NCBI GenBank assembly: GCA_947624165.1
Contig: CANQJC010000022.1
Coordinates: forward strand, 1 to 33,262
Direction of reading: 5' to 3'
Length of the DNA stretch: 33,262 bases
From: an uncultured Clostridia bacterium
GTDB lineage: Bacteria > Bacillota > Clostridia > UBA1381
The translations under genes and the position numbers were made by a program. Every line of letters begins with the position of its first letter. Positions within the stretch are counted from its first letter, which is position 1. Under the pieces are notes generated by a model that made no database searches, had not been told where the DNA came from, and saw nothing but the letters and a program-made list of their open reading frames with translations. Positions 6,348 to 14,469 of the stretch are shown piece by piece.

Positions 6348-7181
6348 ATGAACACAAAAAAAATAATTGCATTAACGGCGGCTCTCGTAATGGGAGCTAT
6401 GGCACTTACGGGCTGCGGCGGTCAGGAAGCCGACAATACCGCTGCTGAGGACACGTCCTTGCAGAAGGTTCAGGAACAGGGATATTTCACGCTCGGTCTC
6501 GACGCCGATTTCGCGCCTATGGGCTTTACCGAGGACGACGGCACGATAGTCGGATTCGATATTGACCTCGCAAACGCCGTTGCGGAAAAAATGGGTCTCG
6601 ACTCGGTAGAGGTAAAGCCGATAGACTGGGATTCAAAATCAATGGAACTTTCGACCGGCAAGATCGACGTTATCTGGAACGGCTTCTCGATAACGGACGA
6701 GAGACGCCAGGAGGTACTTTTCTCGAATCCGTATCTTTCCACAAAACAGTCGATAATCGTAAAGACAGGCTCCGATATTAAGACAAAGGCTGACCTTGCG
6801 GGAAAGAAGATAGCTCTCCAGGACGGCTCTACGTCGGAGGACGCTTTGAAAGCGGACGCTGCCACTTATGAATCCATAGGCGATGCGAACATCTCAAGAT
6901 TTAAGGAAAATTCTCAGGTGCTCATGGAGGTTGACGCGGGCAGAGCCGACGCGGCTGTTATCGACGAAGTGTTCGTAAGATATTATCTCACGAAGGAGAA
7001 TCTTCTCGACAAGTTCACGGTGCTTGAAGAAGGCTTCGACGAGGAAGATTACGGCGTAGGCGGCAGACAGGGCGACTACGCGCTTATGGAAGCCATAAAC
7101 AAGGCTCTCGACGAGTGTAAAGCCGACGGTACAACATCGGAGATCTCCAAGAAGTGGTTCGGTGAAGACCTCGTAAAGTAA
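6348..7181 (+). CDS. Amino-acid ABC transporter substrate-binding lipoprotein
   Basis: 277 residues. The lipoprotein signal has the lipobox ALTGC with Cys23 as the lipidation site, so the protein is tethered to the outer face of the membrane. The mature part is a family-3 periplasmic-type binding protein: LGLDADFAPMGF, VGFDIDLANAVAEKMG, IDWDSKSMELSTGKIDVIWNG, SITDERRQEVLFSNPYL, and a closing hinge KALDECKADGTTSEISKKWFG. Arg in TDERR and Asp in the DEVF region are the usual ligands for the amino and carboxyl groups of amino acids. It probably binds a polar or sulfur-containing amino acid; sequence alone does not settle which. First gene of a two-gene operon with the permease one base after its stop. 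Confidence 0.92.
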   Translation: MNTKKIIALTAALVMGAMALTGCGGQEADNTAAEDTSLQKVQEQGYFTLGLDADFAPMGFTEDDGTIVGFDIDLANAVAEKMGLDSVEVKPIDWDSKSMELSTGKIDVIWNGFSITDERRQEVLFSNPYLSTKQSIIVKTGSDIKTKADLAGKKIALQDGSTSEDALKADAATYESIGDANISRFKENSQVLMEVDAGRADAAVIDEVFVRYYLTKENLLDKFTVLEEGFDEEDYGVGGRQGDYALMEAINKALDECKADGTTSEISKKWFGEDLVK

Positions 7182-7182
7182 T

Positions 7183-7908
7183 ATGCACGAAACAATGTCT
7201 TATCTGAGGGATATATTGCCCCAGCTTTTGGCGGGACTGAAAATAACGCTCAAGCTGTTCGTCGTAACGCTTGTGCTGTCGCTTCCGCTGGGGCTTGTCA
7301 TTTCCCTTATCAACGAGGCGGTCTCGGAAAAACCGACGGACAATTTCGCGGTAAAATGGTTTATAAAATTTCCGATAAGGAATATTGTGCGTCTGTATCT
7401 TCTCGTTTTCCGAGGTACTCCGCTCATGCTTCAGCTTTTCTTCTTTTATTTCGGCGCGGCGATGATCACGCTGTCAAACGGGGAGAGGTTTGCCCTCGCG
7501 CCGTTCGCCGCGTCCGTGATAGCGTTCACGCTCAATTACGCCGCCTACTTCGCGGAAATATTCCGCGGCGGCATAATCGGCGTAAATTCGGGACAGTATG
7601 AAGCGGCGAAAGCTCTCGGATTGACGGGGATACAGACCATGCGCCACGTCGTCGTGCCGCAGATGATACGCACCGTCATTCCTCCGATTGCAAACGAGAC
7701 CATCGTTCTCGTAAAGGATACCGCTCTCGCGTCGTCTATCGCTCTCATCGACCTTTTGAAAGCGTCGCAGAGAGCCGTGAACAGGGATATGAAAATATCG
7801 CCCCTGCTTGTGGCGGCGTTCTTCTACCTGATGATAACGCTCGTTCTGACGTTCGCGTTCAATTACGTTGAAAAGCGTCTTTCCATATCCGATAAGGGCG
7901 TGAGGTAA
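7183..7908 (+). CDS. Amino-acid ABC transporter permease (HisM/GlnP family)
   Basis: 241 residues with several hydrophobic membrane spans and the ABC permease EAA loop (GQYEAAKALGLTGIQTM, roughly residues 140-156), which docks the ATPase. VFRGTPLMLQLFF and NETIVLVKDTALASSI are typical of polar amino-acid permeases. It moves the amino acid delivered by the adjacent lipoprotein. The start at 7183 is one base after the upstream stop, consistent with translational coupling; a second ATG at 7195 is possible and no strong ribosome site decides between them. Unusually, no GlnQ-type ATPase gene follows: the next gene is an unrelated secreted protein. The ATPase must be encoded elsewhere or shared. 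Confidence 0.92.
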   Translation: MHETMSYLRDILPQLLAGLKITLKLFVVTLVLSLPLGLVISLINEAVSEKPTDNFAVKWFIKFPIRNIVRLYLLVFRGTPLMLQLFFFYFGAAMITLSNGERFALAPFAASVIAFTLNYAAYFAEIFRGGIIGVNSGQYEAAKALGLTGIQTMRHVVVPQMIRTVIPPIANETIVLVKDTALASSIALIDLLKASQRAVNRDMKISPLLVAAFFYLMITLVLTFAFNYVEKRLSISDKGVR

Positions 7909-8043
7909 AATCCGTGTCCAAAGGGCTTTACGTTTTTTTGAACATTTATATCGGCTTTTTATATTTATTTTTTGTGCAAAATAAGGTAGAATATAGCTAA
8001 TATGATATATTGTCTTTAAAATCTGAGAAAGGGAGAGAATGAC
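7909..8043 (+). promoter_or_regulatory. Intergenic region with weak promoter signals for the secreted protein gene
   Basis: AT-rich with TAGAAT and TAATAT candidates near 7990-8005 but no convincing -35. No terminator hairpin for the permease was found, so some read-through into 8044 is possible. A good ribosome site (AAAGGGAGAG) precedes the start at 8044. Confidence 0.3.
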
Positions 8044-8859
8044 ATGAAGAAAAAAATCATTTCGATTATTGCGGCGAGTGTACTCGGCGTGCAGGCTTTG
8101 GCAATGCCTATAATGGCGAATGCCGAGGAAAGCCGGACGTATGTAGATCATACTGATTTCAGCGACGTTTCGATAGGCGGCGCGGCAAAGGTAGGACCCA
8201 ACGGTTCGGGTTACTATGGTCTCGGTATTATTATCGACGGTTCACCCTGGCTTTCAAAGGGAAGCGCGGGTATTCACTACCAGACGTTCTGCTATGACGA
8301 GCAGAGAAAGGTGAACTACATAAATATGTATTCAAACAGTGAAAAGGGCGGCGCAGCCGGCGAAGGTTCGATGTATTTCTACAACAGAAACCTTACGAAC
8401 GGTAACCAGATGGGCCCCTACGGTATCGCTGAATTTGAAATTCGCTTGAAGCCCGACACGCAGAACTTCTGCTTCATGATGGGTTGGTTCGAGGACGCGA
8501 CGAGCGGCAGCTTCAACAGAGCCACAGACCTCGCGCTTAACCTTACGATCGGTCTTGACGGCGTAACGGCGAGCAACGGTCCGAGAACGGAAAACCTCGG
8601 TACGCTCACGGCTGACAAGTGGTATAAGGTAAGAGTTACTCTCGACAACAAGCTTGAAGAATACAACGCCGTTATCACGGAGGTTGACACGGGCGCGGTT
8701 GTAGGCTCGCTCGACGGTATGGCTTACATGGCTTCGATCCCGTCGACACTGTTCGGTATCAAGACGACCTGCTGGGGCTATGTAAGAGGTAATACTTACA
8801 ATTACGATATGACAAACGTAACGATCGGCAGATCGGAGACAAAGTATCCGATGCAGTAA
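8044..8859 (+). CDS. Secreted protein of unknown function, possible concanavalin-like beta-sandwich
   Basis: 271 residues. A clear signal peptide (MKKKIISIIAASVLGVQALA, cleavage probably after MANA) and no SLH, sortase or other anchor, so it is probably released. The mature chain is rich in Gly, Tyr, Asn and Trp with alternating beta-strand patterns. YGIAEFEIRLKPDTQNFCFMMGWF and KWYKVRVTLDNKLEEYNAVI resemble the back-to-back strands of LamG/concanavalin-type domains. This is a fold-level guess; no catalytic acid pair stands out, so a binding rather than a hydrolytic role is more likely. It lies between the transporter operon and an AraC regulator and ends in its own terminator. I do not recognise a named family. 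Confidence 0.8.
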   Translation: MKKKIISIIAASVLGVQALAMPIMANAEESRTYVDHTDFSDVSIGGAAKVGPNGSGYYGLGIIIDGSPWLSKGSAGIHYQTFCYDEQRKVNYINMYSNSEKGGAAGEGSMYFYNRNLTNGNQMGPYGIAEFEIRLKPDTQNFCFMMGWFEDATSGSFNRATDLALNLTIGLDGVTASNGPRTENLGTLTADKWYKVRVTLDNKLEEYNAVITEVDTGAVVGSLDGMAYMASIPSTLFGIKTTCWGYVRGNTYNYDMTNVTIGRSETKYPMQ

Positions 8860-8876
8860 TCATAAAATGAAAATAA

Positions 8877-8909
8877 AAAATTACCGCTTTTAAAGCGGTA
8901 ATTTTTTTT
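8877..8909 (+). terminator. Intrinsic terminator after the secreted protein
   Basis: AAAATTACCGCTTT pairs with AAAGCGGTAATTTT across a 1-base nominal loop, followed by a run of T's to 8909. Confidence 0.9.
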
Positions 8910-8933
8910 CGAAAAAATTATGCCGCATTATGC

Positions 8934-9059
8934 AATATATAGTGTACACGCGCTTTCTGAAGGACAAAGATACACTAATCGGCAAAATTATTTCTCTTTA
9001 GCAAAAATTTTTTCTTGAAATTATGTATAAAAGCATATATAATATAATATATAGTGTAC
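8934..9059. promoter_or_regulatory. Three TAGTGTA motifs upstream of the AraC gene
   Basis: A 14-base direct repeat AATATATAGTGTAC occurs at 8934-8947 and 9046-9059. The core also appears inverted as TACACTA at 8971-8977. The last copy is 28 bases before the start codon, so it probably overlaps the promoter. The set looks like binding sites for the adjacent AraC protein or another regulator (inference). Confidence 0.5.
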
Positions 9060-9086
9060 GGGAGTACCTATAAAGGAGAGATTACT

Positions 9087-10325
9087 ATGTATAAATTCAA
9101 TTACGTACATAGTCAGAACTATGAAGGCTCCGAGAAGAAGTTTCGGGAGATGCTTCTGAGGGAGTCCGAACGGGTAAGGCCCATTATACGGGAATATTTC
9201 CTTAAGGAATACATTCTCGGAATGGGAGATACATACGAAACATTTAAGTTATATTGCAAAACCTTCGACGTGGACGAGATGCTTGACACGCGTATGATCA
9301 TCATCAAGCCCACCGGCGCAAGAGATTTTGAAGATTTCTTCTTCATCAAGAACACTGCCGAACAATATATCGGCGAAGAAAACATTTTACTCAGCACTAC
9401 GATAAACAACTTCCTGGTTATTATTACAACTATTCTTGACAGGACGGAACTCACAGACCTTCTCGATAAGACGCGCCGCGCGGTTAAGCAATGCTACAAT
9501 TACGGCGTTATGGCGGTATACGGCAAAGTCGCGTATCTTTCCGACACGCCCGCCGCATACGAACGCCTTAAGGAATGTATGGGATACTCTTTTTATTCGG
9601 ATTCTGACAAAACGCTGTATGAGAATGATTTGAAGATCGGTGAAAGCAGTACCGCGCTTCGTCCCGACTACGGAACGGTCGAGCACGCGGTAAAGAGCGG
9701 CGACCGCGACAAGGTGAAGGCTCAGCTTGACAGCTTCTTCGACGAACTTGAAGGAGCGATGCCCACCCCCGCCGTCGCGAAGACGTACTGCCTGGAGCTT
9801 TACGTCTGCATAATACGCTGCTGCGAGGTGGAGAAGATCGACGCCTATATGAAGGGTATCATGTACCTCCAGGACGCGAAGGCTATCGGCGAAATACGCT
9901 CGTTCATCGAGGAAAAGGGTCTTGAAATAACCGATTCCAACACGCCGGAGAAACATCGTATTTACAGCACGCTCATACGCGACACGATAAAGCTTATAGA
10001 CGAAAACATCAGGAACGAGAATTTGTCTCTGCGCTGGCTTGCCGGAAACATACTCTACACCAACGTCGATTATCTCGGCAAGCTCTTCAAAAAGGAAACG
10101 GGAAAGAATTTCTCTCACTATGTAATGGAAAAGAGAATGGAAATGGCGAAGGAAATCATTCTCGAAGGCAAGCACGACAGAATATACGAGGTCGCGGAAA
10201 AGGTGGGCTACGGCTCCAATTCGCAGTATTTCAGTCAGGTATTCAAAAAATATACGGGCGTGTCGCCGCTTGAATACAAGGAATTTGCTCGGCTTATGCG
10301 CGAAAACAAGAAGTCTGAAAATTAA
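9087..10325 (+). CDS. AraC-family transcriptional regulator
   Basis: 412 residues from the ATG at 9087, which has AAAGGAGAG 7 bases upstream; a longer GTG start at 9054 would run across the repeat motif and lacks a ribosome site. The C-terminal ~100 residues form the double helix-turn-helix of the AraC family: LSLRWLAGNILYTNVDYLGKLF, then the second unit IYEVAEKVGYGSNSQYFSQVF ending KYTGVSPLEYKEF. The N-terminal ~300 residues contain no receiver domain, cupin or membrane segment that I recognise; they look alpha/beta with a helical linker, like the middle regions of YesN-type regulators. Likely targets are its own promoter and the flanking surface protein genes, given the repeated motifs upstream (inference). 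Single gene between two terminators or promoters. Confidence 0.88.
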   Translation: MYKFNYVHSQNYEGSEKKFREMLLRESERVRPIIREYFLKEYILGMGDTYETFKLYCKTFDVDEMLDTRMIIIKPTGARDFEDFFFIKNTAEQYIGEENILLSTTINNFLVIITTILDRTELTDLLDKTRRAVKQCYNYGVMAVYGKVAYLSDTPAAYERLKECMGYSFYSDSDKTLYENDLKIGESSTALRPDYGTVEHAVKSGDRDKVKAQLDSFFDELEGAMPTPAVAKTYCLELYVCIIRCCEVEKIDAYMKGIMYLQDAKAIGEIRSFIEEKGLEITDSNTPEKHRIYSTLIRDTIKLIDENIRNENLSLRWLAGNILYTNVDYLGKLFKKETGKNFSHYVMEKRMEMAKEIILEGKHDRIYEVAEKVGYGSNSQYFSQVFKKYTGVSPLEYKEFARLMRENKKSEN

Positions 10326-10370
10326 ACATAAACATCTGTTTTTTCAATGTAATTGGACAAGACGGTATTG

Positions 10371-10376
10371 TATAAT
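10371..10376 (+). promoter_or_regulatory. Possible -10 element of the large SLH gene
   Basis: TATAAT at 10371-10376, about 105 bases upstream of the start. No good -35 at the standard distance (TGTAAT at 10348), which may point to activator-dependent control. Confidence 0.4.
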
Positions 10377-10480
10377 TAGAGTTGATTCCTGAATAGAAGG
10401 AAATATAAACCAATGTTAATAGCATCACTGTAAAGATGTTTATTATAAATCAAAATTAAAACTTTTATGGAGGTATTCAC

Positions 10481-13400
10481 ATGGGTAACAAGATGAAAAA
10501 GCTAATCTGTGCGCTTTTGACTTCAGCTATGCTTGTAAGCTCGGTAGGCATGATAGCTTTCGCCGACGGCGAAACTGATACGCCTGCTGAAGGCGCGGCT
10601 GTAACGGATGCCGCTGCGGCTGATCCTGCCGCTACGGCTGACCCCGAAGCTACGGCTGATCCCGAAGCAACGGAAGCACCCGAAGCGACAGAAGCTCCCG
10701 AAGCTACGGAAGCTCCTGAGGCAACGGAAGCACCTGCGGCTACGGAAGCTCCCGCACAGACGCCGACGGAAAGCAAGTACGACACTGATAACTATTATCA
10801 GAAGTCGCTCGCTCTTTGCTCTTCGCTCGGTATTATTACAGGTTATGAGGACGGCAGCATAAAGCCTGACTCAAAGGTAACAAGAGCCGAAATGGCGTCG
10901 ATAATTCTGAGAGTTCTCAACATTACTTCGACGTCTCCTTATCAGAACGGCTTCACGGACGTAACTTCACAGCACTGGGCTGCCGATCAGATCCAGTCGG
11001 CTCTCGAAGCGGGTATAATCAGCGGTATGGGCGACGGCACCTTCCAGCCGGACGGTAACGTTACATACGCGCAGGTTTGCGTAATGCTCGTTAACGCTCT
11101 GAACTATCAGCAGGATGCCGAGTATGCAGGCGGATGGCCCGTAGGCTATCTGAACGTTGCCGGTCTGCCCGAGCTTGACCTTTTAAGAAGCGCGCCCGGC
11201 GTACAAGACGAGCCTTCGGACAGAGGCGTTGTTATAAAGATGGTTTATAACGCTCTTCTCGCCGACTATAAGGAAATCAGCAACTATGTAGGCGACCAGC
11301 CTATATATAAATCGACACGTACGCTTGCGGAAGCTAAGTTTGACGTAATCGAGGACACGGGTGTTCTTACGGCTACTTCAAAGACAAGCGTATCGGGTAC
11401 CGATCTTCAGGAAAATGAAATAGAGATCCGCGACGACGACGAGAAGCTTAACATTTTCGATTGCTCGCTGATGGGTCTTGAAGATTATCTCGCTCAGAAG
11501 ATAACCTACTATTACAAAGAGAGCAGAGGACTTATGCCCGAAGTTCTTGCCGTATCGTATGACGCTGCCAAGACGCAGTCTCAGGTGATCGACGCTGACG
11601 ACATCGAGGAGCTTTCCGGCTTCGACGTTGACGCAGGTTCGATCAAGATAGACGGCACGGGCAAGGCTAAGGACTGCTCCGGCGCGACGATCATTTACAA
11701 CGGTAAAGTTCTCGCAGCCGACGAAATAAACGAGCTTGGCTCGGATATCGACGCGTTCCTCAAGCCTGAGGTTGGCCAGATAAAGATAGTTGACAGCGAC
11801 AGAGATAACGTATACGATATCATATTCGTTGACAAGTATGACATTGTTATTGTTTCAAATGCAAGCGATACAAGACTTACGGGTAAAATATCCGCTGCCG
11901 TTGACGCCGATACTATCGAGGATATCACAGCTTACACGCTTACCCTTGACGACTCCGTAGACAGAGTTATCACGGTAACCAAGGAAGGCGAGGTTCTCAA
12001 GCTCAGAAACCTCAAGAAGGACGACGTTGCCGCTGTTAAGGCAAGCTATGACGCGACTGTTGTTGACATAAACGTATCGGGCGAAAGCATCACGGGTACC
12101 GCTTCGGGTATCTCCAAGAGACTTGACAGAAGCTACGCTACGATAAACGGCAAGAAGTACGATGTTGCAAACATCGCCGTTGCGGACCTTAAGACAGGTT
12201 CCGAATGTACATTCTATTTCGATCCGTTCGGACGTATCGCGTTCATTGACGCCGGTGCGGGTGCGGTTCTTCAGTCAGGCGAAGCATACGGCTGGGTTAT
12301 GAACGGCTATATGTCTGAAGACGGAAGCGATTACATCGTTCAGATGTACAACCTTGACACGAAGAAGTCTGTTGAATTGAAGCTCAATTCAAGCGTTAAA
12401 ATTTGGGGTCCGACAGATACCGAGGACAGGGGCTACAATGGTGACGAAGCTATCTCGGTTATCGACGACATCATACAGGGTAACGGCAGAAGAACCGGCT
12501 TCCTCAAGACAACAAACAACATGGATATCAGACTTGTAAAGTATAAGGCTAATTCGAGCAACTCCATCTCGAAGATATACTTTGCTGTTGATAAGAAGAA
12601 GGTAGACGATATATCGGCTCTCAGAGTTGACAGACAGGATATGAACGGCAGCAGCTACCCCGTTGTATCAGGACTTGTCGGCGGTTATAAGATTGCCGAC
12701 GGTATGATGGAACTCTCTGTTCCTAAGACAAACGCAGACATGAAGAACGCTGACAACTATAAGCTCGGCGAAGTTGTTTCGAGCGCGTATGCCGTAAGAG
12801 AGAACGGTTCAAGCCGTAACTTCGTTGTCGGTGAATTTGACAAGTCGGGCGTACCGACGATCCTTATCAACTACACCGCAAGCGCAGACGCTCTTGCAAG
12901 CATGAACGACCTCGACACGGCGGGTAACAACCCGATCATCGTTGTTGATGAAGTATTCGAAGGCGTTGACGAAGAAGATAACCCCGTATACACGGTTAAC
13001 GGTTACAATTCGGGCGCAGAGGTAAGCTTCACAACGACCAAGTCGGCTGTACTCGGTAAGCTGAACGCCAGCGGCGATAAGGACATAATGACTCAAAGCC
13101 CGAGAGCGTACAGCACCAAGCAGCTCTGGAACGCTCAGGATTCTTCGAGCAAGCTCTCTGACTTCCTCAGCGAAGGCGATATCATTATTCAGACCGGCGG
13201 AGACAAGATCCTTCTTGTTGTGGACGTAGACGACCTTAAGGGTGCGGTCCTCGACGATCAGGAGATCGATAAGAGCTCGGCTATGCCGTTCGGAGCTTGG
13301 AATCCGTATCCGACGCGTAACGCGTTCACATACGGTCCGCTTCTTGATTCATCGCTCGACGCTGAAGCAAGAATGGAAGTTGACGCGGCAAGCTGGAACG

Positions 13401-13600
13401 TTCTCCAGTTCGACGCTGCTAAGCTGATGGATACGATCGAGATTACGAAGGACGGTAAGGTTACTATCGATACCGAAGGAAGCACGATTGCTGACGTACA
13501 GAGCTTCGACGCAGCTACCGAGACCGGCGATTACGTATTTGCGAGATTTGCCGATAAGGGTTCGCTTCAGGAAATCGTAGTTTACAGATTTGTAAACTAA
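10481..13600 (+). CDS. Large SLH-domain surface protein
   Basis: 1039 residues; GGAGG lies 7 bases before the ATG. A signal peptide (LICALLTSAMLVSSVGMIAFA) is followed by an Ala/Glu/Pro/Thr-rich linker with seven six-residue units (residues 51-92). Two clear SLH domains follow (about 104-150 with GIITGYEDGSIKPDSKVTRAEM, and 160-210 with GIISGMGDGTFQPDGNVTYAQ) plus a weaker third (about 225-270). The remaining ~770 residues are acidic, Lys/Asp/Val-rich and beta-predicted, with no enzymatic motif that I recognise. By architecture it is an S-layer or S-layer-associated protein held on secondary wall polymer by the SLH domains. Codon use (heavily biased towards a few codons) suggests high expression. 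Monocistronic with a strong terminator. Confidence 0.9.
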   Translation: MGNKMKKLICALLTSAMLVSSVGMIAFADGETDTPAEGAAVTDAAAADPAATADPEATADPEATEAPEATEAPEATEAPEATEAPAATEAPAQTPTESKYDTDNYYQKSLALCSSLGIITGYEDGSIKPDSKVTRAEMASIILRVLNITSTSPYQNGFTDVTSQHWAADQIQSALEAGIISGMGDGTFQPDGNVTYAQVCVMLVNALNYQQDAEYAGGWPVGYLNVAGLPELDLLRSAPGVQDEPSDRGVVIKMVYNALLADYKEISNYVGDQPIYKSTRTLAEAKFDVIEDTGVLTATSKTSVSGTDLQENEIEIRDDDEKLNIFDCSLMGLEDYLAQKITYYYKESRGLMPEVLAVSYDAAKTQSQVIDADDIEELSGFDVDAGSIKIDGTGKAKDCSGATIIYNGKVLAADEINELGSDIDAFLKPEVGQIKIVDSDRDNVYDIIFVDKYDIVIVSNASDTRLTGKISAAVDADTIEDITAYTLTLDDSVDRVITVTKEGEVLKLRNLKKDDVAAVKASYDATVVDINVSGESITGTASGISKRLDRSYATINGKKYDVANIAVADLKTGSECTFYFDPFGRIAFIDAGAGAVLQSGEAYGWVMNGYMSEDGSDYIVQMYNLDTKKSVELKLNSSVKIWGPTDTEDRGYNGDEAISVIDDIIQGNGRRTGFLKTTNNMDIRLVKYKANSSNSISKIYFAVDKKKVDDISALRVDRQDMNGSSYPVVSGLVGGYKIADGMMELSVPKTNADMKNADNYKLGEVVSSAYAVRENGSSRNFVVGEFDKSGVPTILINYTASADALASMNDLDTAGNNPIIVVDEVFEGVDEEDNPVYTVNGYNSGAEVSFTTTKSAVLGKLNASGDKDIMTQSPRAYSTKQLWNAQDSSSKLSDFLSEGDIIIQTGGDKILLVVDVDDLKGAVLDDQEIDKSSAMPFGAWNPYPTRNAFTYGPLLDSSLDAEARMEVDAASWNVLQFDAAKLMDTIEITKDGKVTIDTEGSTIADVQSFDAATETGDYVFARFADKGSLQEIVVYRFVN
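10631..10756 (+). repeat. In-frame 18-base tandem repeat (ATEAPE linker)
   Basis: Seven 18-base units encoding ATADPE (2), ATEAPE (3) and ATEAPA (2). The third codon positions differ between units, so the peptide rather than the DNA is conserved. It forms a flexible spacer between the signal peptide and the SLH domains. Confidence 0.9.
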
Positions 13601-13630
13601 TCAGACTTCGTGAATAACGATTGAATAATT

Positions 13631-13663
13631 AAACGACGGACATGAAAATGTCCGTCGTTTTTT
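13631..13663 (+). terminator. Intrinsic terminator after the large SLH protein
   Basis: AAACGACGGACAT, loop GAAA, perfect complement ATGTCCGTCGTTT, then T's. Confidence 0.93.
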
Positions 13664-13843
13664 GCGTCCGCGCTACCACACCGCTGTGTACTGCGCCACA
13701 CGCCCCACCTCGTGCCGCCGCCATGTCTCGCCACTTGTTACGCCCCCGCGCACCGCGCCGCCACCGCGCTACACGCGCCGCACACCACCTACCCACACGC
13801 CACCGCGCTACCTCCGCGCGGCGCGCCTGCGGCGGTGAAGATG
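13664..13843. other. C-rich, strand-asymmetric low-complexity tract
   Basis: About 180 bases unlike anything else in the window. In 13741-13800 there are 36 C, 12 G, 10 A and 2 T. CGCCACCGCGCTAC occurs exactly twice (13759-13772, 13798-13811), and its core CCGCGCTAC again at 13668-13676. Open frames across it encode only Pro/Ala/Arg/His-rich sequence with no ribosome site, so I do not call a gene. It may be a dispersed repeat remnant or a structural element. Confidence 0.6.
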
Positions 13844-13906
13844 CAAATTTGTAAAAAAAATTTAATTTTTTTTCAAAAAGGTATGGAATTTTTGCCGCAA
13901 ATACGA

Positions 13907-13912
13907 TATAAT
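13907..13912 (+). promoter_or_regulatory. Possible -10 element of the Lrp-aminotransferase-pyrG operon
   Basis: TATAAT at 13907-13912 in an AT-rich stretch 75 bases upstream of the Lrp-type gene; the -35 position (TGGAAT at 13884) is weak. Confidence 0.4.
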
Positions 13913-13986
13913 TATAAGATAAAATGACTACTCATCTGTATATTTATATTTTCGGTCAAATCTAAGCGGAAAGGCGATGAAATAAC

Positions 13987-14469
13987 ATGAATGAAATATT
14001 GAATATTCTTGACAAGGAAAAGAACAGCATTTCGCGTGCGAAGATAGCGCAGATGCTTGGCGCGGACGAGCAGGAGGTCGCCGAAAGCCTGGAAAGACTT
14101 GAAAGAGAAAACGTGATAGTAGGTTACAAGACGATAATAAACTGGGACAAAACCGATAAAGACGTCGTGACGGCTCTCATAGAGCTGAGGATCACTCCCC
14201 AGAGAGGAGAGGGCTTCGACAAGGTCGCGGAGCGTATATATAAATATCCGCAGGTCAAGTCTCTTTATCTCATGTCGGGAGCGTATGACCTTGCCGTTAC
14301 GATAGAGGGCAAGAGCATGAAAGAGGTCGCGCTTTTTGTCGCGCAGAAGCTCGCGCCGATGGATTCGATCATTTCCACGGCGACGCATTTTGTGCTGAAG
14401 AAATACAAGGAGGAAGGAATTGTATTCGAAGATGACGAAAAGGATACAAGACAGGTGATTACGTTATGA
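13987..14469 (+). CDS. Lrp/AsnC-family transcriptional regulator
   Basis: 160 residues. An N-terminal winged helix (ISRAKIAQMLGADEQEVAESLERLERENVIVGYKTIINW) is followed by a RAM/ligand-binding alpha-beta domain (VTALIELRI, VKSLYLMSGAYDLAVTIEG, DSIISTATHFVLKKYK). Family members sense amino acids and form octamers that wrap DNA. Its last four bases overlap the start of the aminotransferase gene (ATGA), and this pairing with a class I aminotransferase recurs in Firmicutes. A role in controlling the aminotransferase and perhaps the whole downstream operon in response to an amino acid is inferred. GGAAAGG lies upstream of the start at a somewhat long distance. Confidence 0.9.
   Translation: MNEILNILDKEKNSISRAKIAQMLGADEQEVAESLERLERENVIVGYKTIINWDKTDKDVVTALIELRITPQRGEGFDKVAERIYKYPQVKSLYLMSGAYDLAVTIEGKSMKEVALFVAQKLAPMDSIISTATHFVLKKYKEEGIVFEDDEKDTRQVITL

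Noticed and set aside
13664..13843. Possible CRISPR array in the repeated C-rich tract
   Set aside because: Only two exact 14-base copies and one partial, with irregular spacing and no cas genes.
13642..13927. Short open frames in the C-rich tract encoding Pro/Ala/His/Arg-rich peptides
   Set aside because: No ribosome site, no domain, and the composition simply reflects the C-rich DNA; they begin inside the preceding terminator or the tract itself.
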